Of a stretch of 5,665 nt of DNA, positions 5,052 through 5,665 are shown piece by piece. Position numbers and translations under genes: made by a program. The stretch is taken from the NCBI GenBank assembly GCA_030834835.1, contig JAUQXD010000681.1, positions 1-5,665 of the forward strand, given 5' to 3'. The notes beneath the pieces were generated by a model. The model worked only from the letters and a program-made list of their open reading frames with translations. It was not told the origin of the DNA and ran no database searches. How positions within the stretch are numbered: position 1 is the stretch's first letter; each line of letters opens with the position of its first letter. Source of the DNA: Thermoflexales bacterium. Lineage in GTDB: Bacteria > Chloroflexota > Anaerolineae > Fen-1058.

Positions 5052-5665
5052 ATGCAGGTCACGGACGACCATCTGCACGGGGTGGAGCGGGCACTCAAAG
5101 ACGGCTGGAACTGGCGCAAATTGGAACGGCTCGCGGGGCCGGTCGTCGAGGTGTTTCAACGGGCGCGACCGGGCGGCCGCCAGCCCGAACTGGTCGAATT
5201 CTTTGAGAGCCTGGTGCGGCGCGTGGTCAGCGAGTCGCGGGGCGAGCCGTGCGCGGCGCTGGGCGCGATCCTGTGGAACGAAACGCGCGTGCGGCCGATG
5301 ATCGCCGAGCCGCACCCGCTGCTCAGACCGGAGATGTTGGCCCAACTCATCAGCGATCCGAAATGGCCGGCGCTCGCTCAAGACTGGTATCGACGGTATG
5401 GTTTCCCTGCGCCCGAGCAGCGCATGCTGATAGGCTACGGGCGCACGCGCGGCTATGAATGCCTTACGCTGGGCAAGACCCGCCTGGTCGAACTGCTGAA
5501 TGAAGCGGCCCCCGCGCGTGAGCGCGCCCGTCTGGACGCTGCAGGTAGTTGGACGAAAGTGAGTCAGGCGGTGGCGCACTGGCTGGCTCATCCGCCAGAA
5601 CTCAGCCCGCGGACGTTGGCTTCGATCTACGTACCACCATGGCTTATGCAGCCTGCGCCGCAACC
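5052..5665 (+). CDS. Unknown protein, 3' end outside the window (at least 204 residues)
   Basis: The frame runs from ATG 5052 to the right edge without a stop and has strongly GC-rich third positions throughout, typical of real coding sequence in this region. An in-frame TGA at 5016-5018 limits the start, and GGGGGAG (5043-5049) precedes the ATG at rather short spacing. The protein looks soluble and mostly helical, with no signal peptide or membrane segment. It is rich in Trp and Arg (KDGWNWRKLERL at 16-27, DWYRRYGF at 111-118, an Arg/Ala-rich helix at 152-163). GKT at 141-143 is not a P-loop, because the required upstream Gly is absent. I do not recognise the family. Divergent placement from the recombinase operon, with shared regulatory boxes, suggests a gene of the same mobile element; that is inference. 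A large minus-strand frame over the same bases is its shadow. Confidence 0.75.
   Translation, partial: MQVTDDHLHGVERALKDGWNWRKLERLAGPVVEVFQRARPGGRQPELVEFFESLVRRVVSESRGEPCAALGAILWNETRVRPMIAEPHPLLRPEMLAQLISDPKWPALAQDWYRRYGFPAPEQRMLIGYGRTRGYECLTLGKTRLVELLNEAAPARERARLDAAGSWTKVSQAVAHWLAHPPELSPRTLASIYVPPWLMQPAPQ

Noticed and set aside
5472..5482. GKT tripeptide as a Walker A P-loop in the unknown gene
   Set aside because: The required Gly five residues upstream of GK is Glu, and no Walker B motif is visible.
5031..5663. Minus-strand frame of 210 codons at the right edge
   Set aside because: It mirrors the plus-strand gene at 5052, which has a promoter, an upstream stop and consistent third-position GC; the minus frame has none of these.
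1..5665. CRISPR array, tRNA, rRNA or tmRNA
   Set aside because: No regularly spaced repeats, no tRNA cloverleaf with the TTCGA arm, and no rRNA or tmRNA signature stretches were seen on either strand.

Overview
The window reads as an accessory or island region of a bacterial genome. It has a less GC-rich left part (about 1-1900 and again 2640-3050) and a visibly more GC-rich right part (about 3060-5665). Three things are reminiscent of Chloroflexota: the glycine-rich motif of the 149-residue protein, the style of the transposase remnant, and a large serine recombinase. That assignment comes from memory of family style and is tentative.

Left part. A 5'-truncated beta-propeller gene runs in from the left edge to 968. 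It is followed by its own promoter and a 149-residue protein (1136-1585). That protein has a basic N-terminus, a GDKITVGNI...AAIGRGAQA segment and a helical C-terminal domain. It resembles the small adaptor or effector-associated proteins found near STAND-type conflict genes. From 1586 to about 2040 there is no gene, but there is a compact cloverleaf-like set of inverted repeats (1812-1854). A decayed IS transposase lies on the minus strand at 2041-2350, probably extending to about 2545.

Middle. Between 2676 and 3042 (+) lie a plausible sigma70-type promoter, a series of hairpins, and a very clear Rho-independent terminator, with no convincing protein-coding gene. One hairpin carries a tandem G-A internal loop capped by GAAA. 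This is the best candidate in the window for an undescribed structured non-coding RNA gene, and it is convergent with the recombinase gene.

Right part. A minus-strand operon consists of a small basic protein whose reading frame appears shifted (4846-4677) and an intact 520-residue large serine recombinase (4657-3095). Expression looks layered. The small gene's Shine-Dalgarno sequence sits inside a perfect 7-bp hairpin, and a perfect 10-bp dyad lies just before the recombinase ribosome binding site. Divergently, a GC-rich gene of unknown function starts at 5052 behind an extended -10 promoter overlapped by repeated GCGGAC boxes. It stays open to the right edge (at least 204 residues). The recombinase, small gene and divergent gene look like one end of an integrative element. 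Its att sites cannot be fixed from this window.
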